A stretch of DNA of 64,000 nt. It comes from Malurus cyaneus samueli. Its lineage: Eukaryota; Chordata; Aves; Passeriformes; Maluridae. The stretch lies in assembly GCA_009741485.1 (NCBI GenBank), contig CM019214.1:24202329-24266328 (forward strand), written 5' to 3'. Positions 63,501 to 64,000 of the stretch are shown piece after piece. A model generated the notes under the pieces. That model searched no databases, was not told where the DNA came from, and worked only from the letters and a program-made list of their open reading frames with translations. Every line of letters starts with the position of its first letter. Within the stretch, counting starts at the first letter, position 1. A program made the position numbers and the translations under genes.

Positions 63501-64000
63501 ACAGTGAACTTTGTGCTACTTGTAAATCTCAATAAATGAAATGGCCTTTCTTTTCATGATACCAATACCTCACTTTTCAAACTATACAGCTGTTCATGAC
63601 AGACCTTTTAGAATACAAGCAGCAGATTCACAAACAAGTTGGATTTCAGGGATAATTTTGCCAAATGCAAATCCCAAATCCCTCTCCTGCCACACTTTTT
63701 CTTTTTTCAGCAGACCCCTTGCAGCAGGCCAATGTTTTTGTTGGCATCATGATCCATCTTACTTTTTGGCCCTCTCAACCTTGTATGCCCTGTACTGGAT
63801 ATCCTGCAATTGATTATATTGGATATCCTGCATGTGCTATAGAGTATAAAATGTCTGAGAAGGTAGTCAGCAAGTAAGCAGACATTTATAGACCCTCCCT
63901 TTATCTAGCACATGTAGCTGAAATTTTCTAAATAATTGCTTCCTTCTTACACAACCTGTTCCTATTCTGTAATTGAATTCCTCTGTAATGTCTGTACGTT
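60555..64000. other. non-coding stretch, no gene recognised
   Basis: No exon, RNA gene or repeat family recognised. A 13-bp word (TGGATATCCTGCA) is repeated at 63796-63808 and 63820-63832. Frames of up to 106 codons at 61092-61510 overlap in two phases and resemble no known protein. Confidence 0.5.

Noticed and set aside
1..64000. CRISPR array, operon, prophage or other bacterial system
   Set aside because: The sequence is vertebrate in repeat content and composition. No spaced direct-repeat array, operon structure or ribosome-binding sites are present.

Overview
The window is vertebrate nuclear DNA, almost certainly from a songbird (oscine passerine). Three things point there. A short interspersed element at 54050-54190 has a tRNA-Ile-like head and a CR1-like tail, the structure of the TguSINE1 family described from zebra finch. 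CR1 LINE remnants occur at 42295-42740, 48015-48118, 51675-51856 and 55098-55287. Two avian-type endogenous retrovirus LTRs lie at 43783-44224 and 58131-58959. Base composition is AT-rich with strong CpG depletion, as in gene-poor parts of bird macrochromosomes. There is nothing prokaryotic here. The many short open reading frames behave as chance frames, and I could not tie any of them to a known protein.

Layout. 1-5424 is non-coding with no recognised repeat. 5428-5995 is an isolated CpG island with two NotI-type sites and is the best promoter candidate. 5996-42290 is a long non-coding stretch with almost no recognisable transposon. It holds A/T homopolymers, a falsely repeated block around a single N (18776-19103), a perfect 32-bp palindrome (27135-27166), and several AT-rich, homeobox-motif-rich segments that look like conserved non-coding elements (best candidates 14050-14720, 24700-24960 and 40020-40400). 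42295-58959 is the repeat-bearing part, with all four CR1 pieces, the SINE, both LTRs and two small minisatellites, plus two more candidate conserved segments (45560-45860 and 55430-55795). 58960-64000 is again plain non-coding sequence with one (CA)18 microsatellite.

Reading as a whole: this is most likely a gene desert or the inside of a very long intron, with possible regulatory segments and one orphan CpG island. I cannot name the neighbouring gene. I found no new gene system. The most useful observations are the orphan CpG island, the perfect palindrome, the assembly-type duplication at the single N, and the identification of the SINE, CR1 and LTR relics. Repeat calls rest on recognising family consensus features by eye, so their boundaries are approximate.
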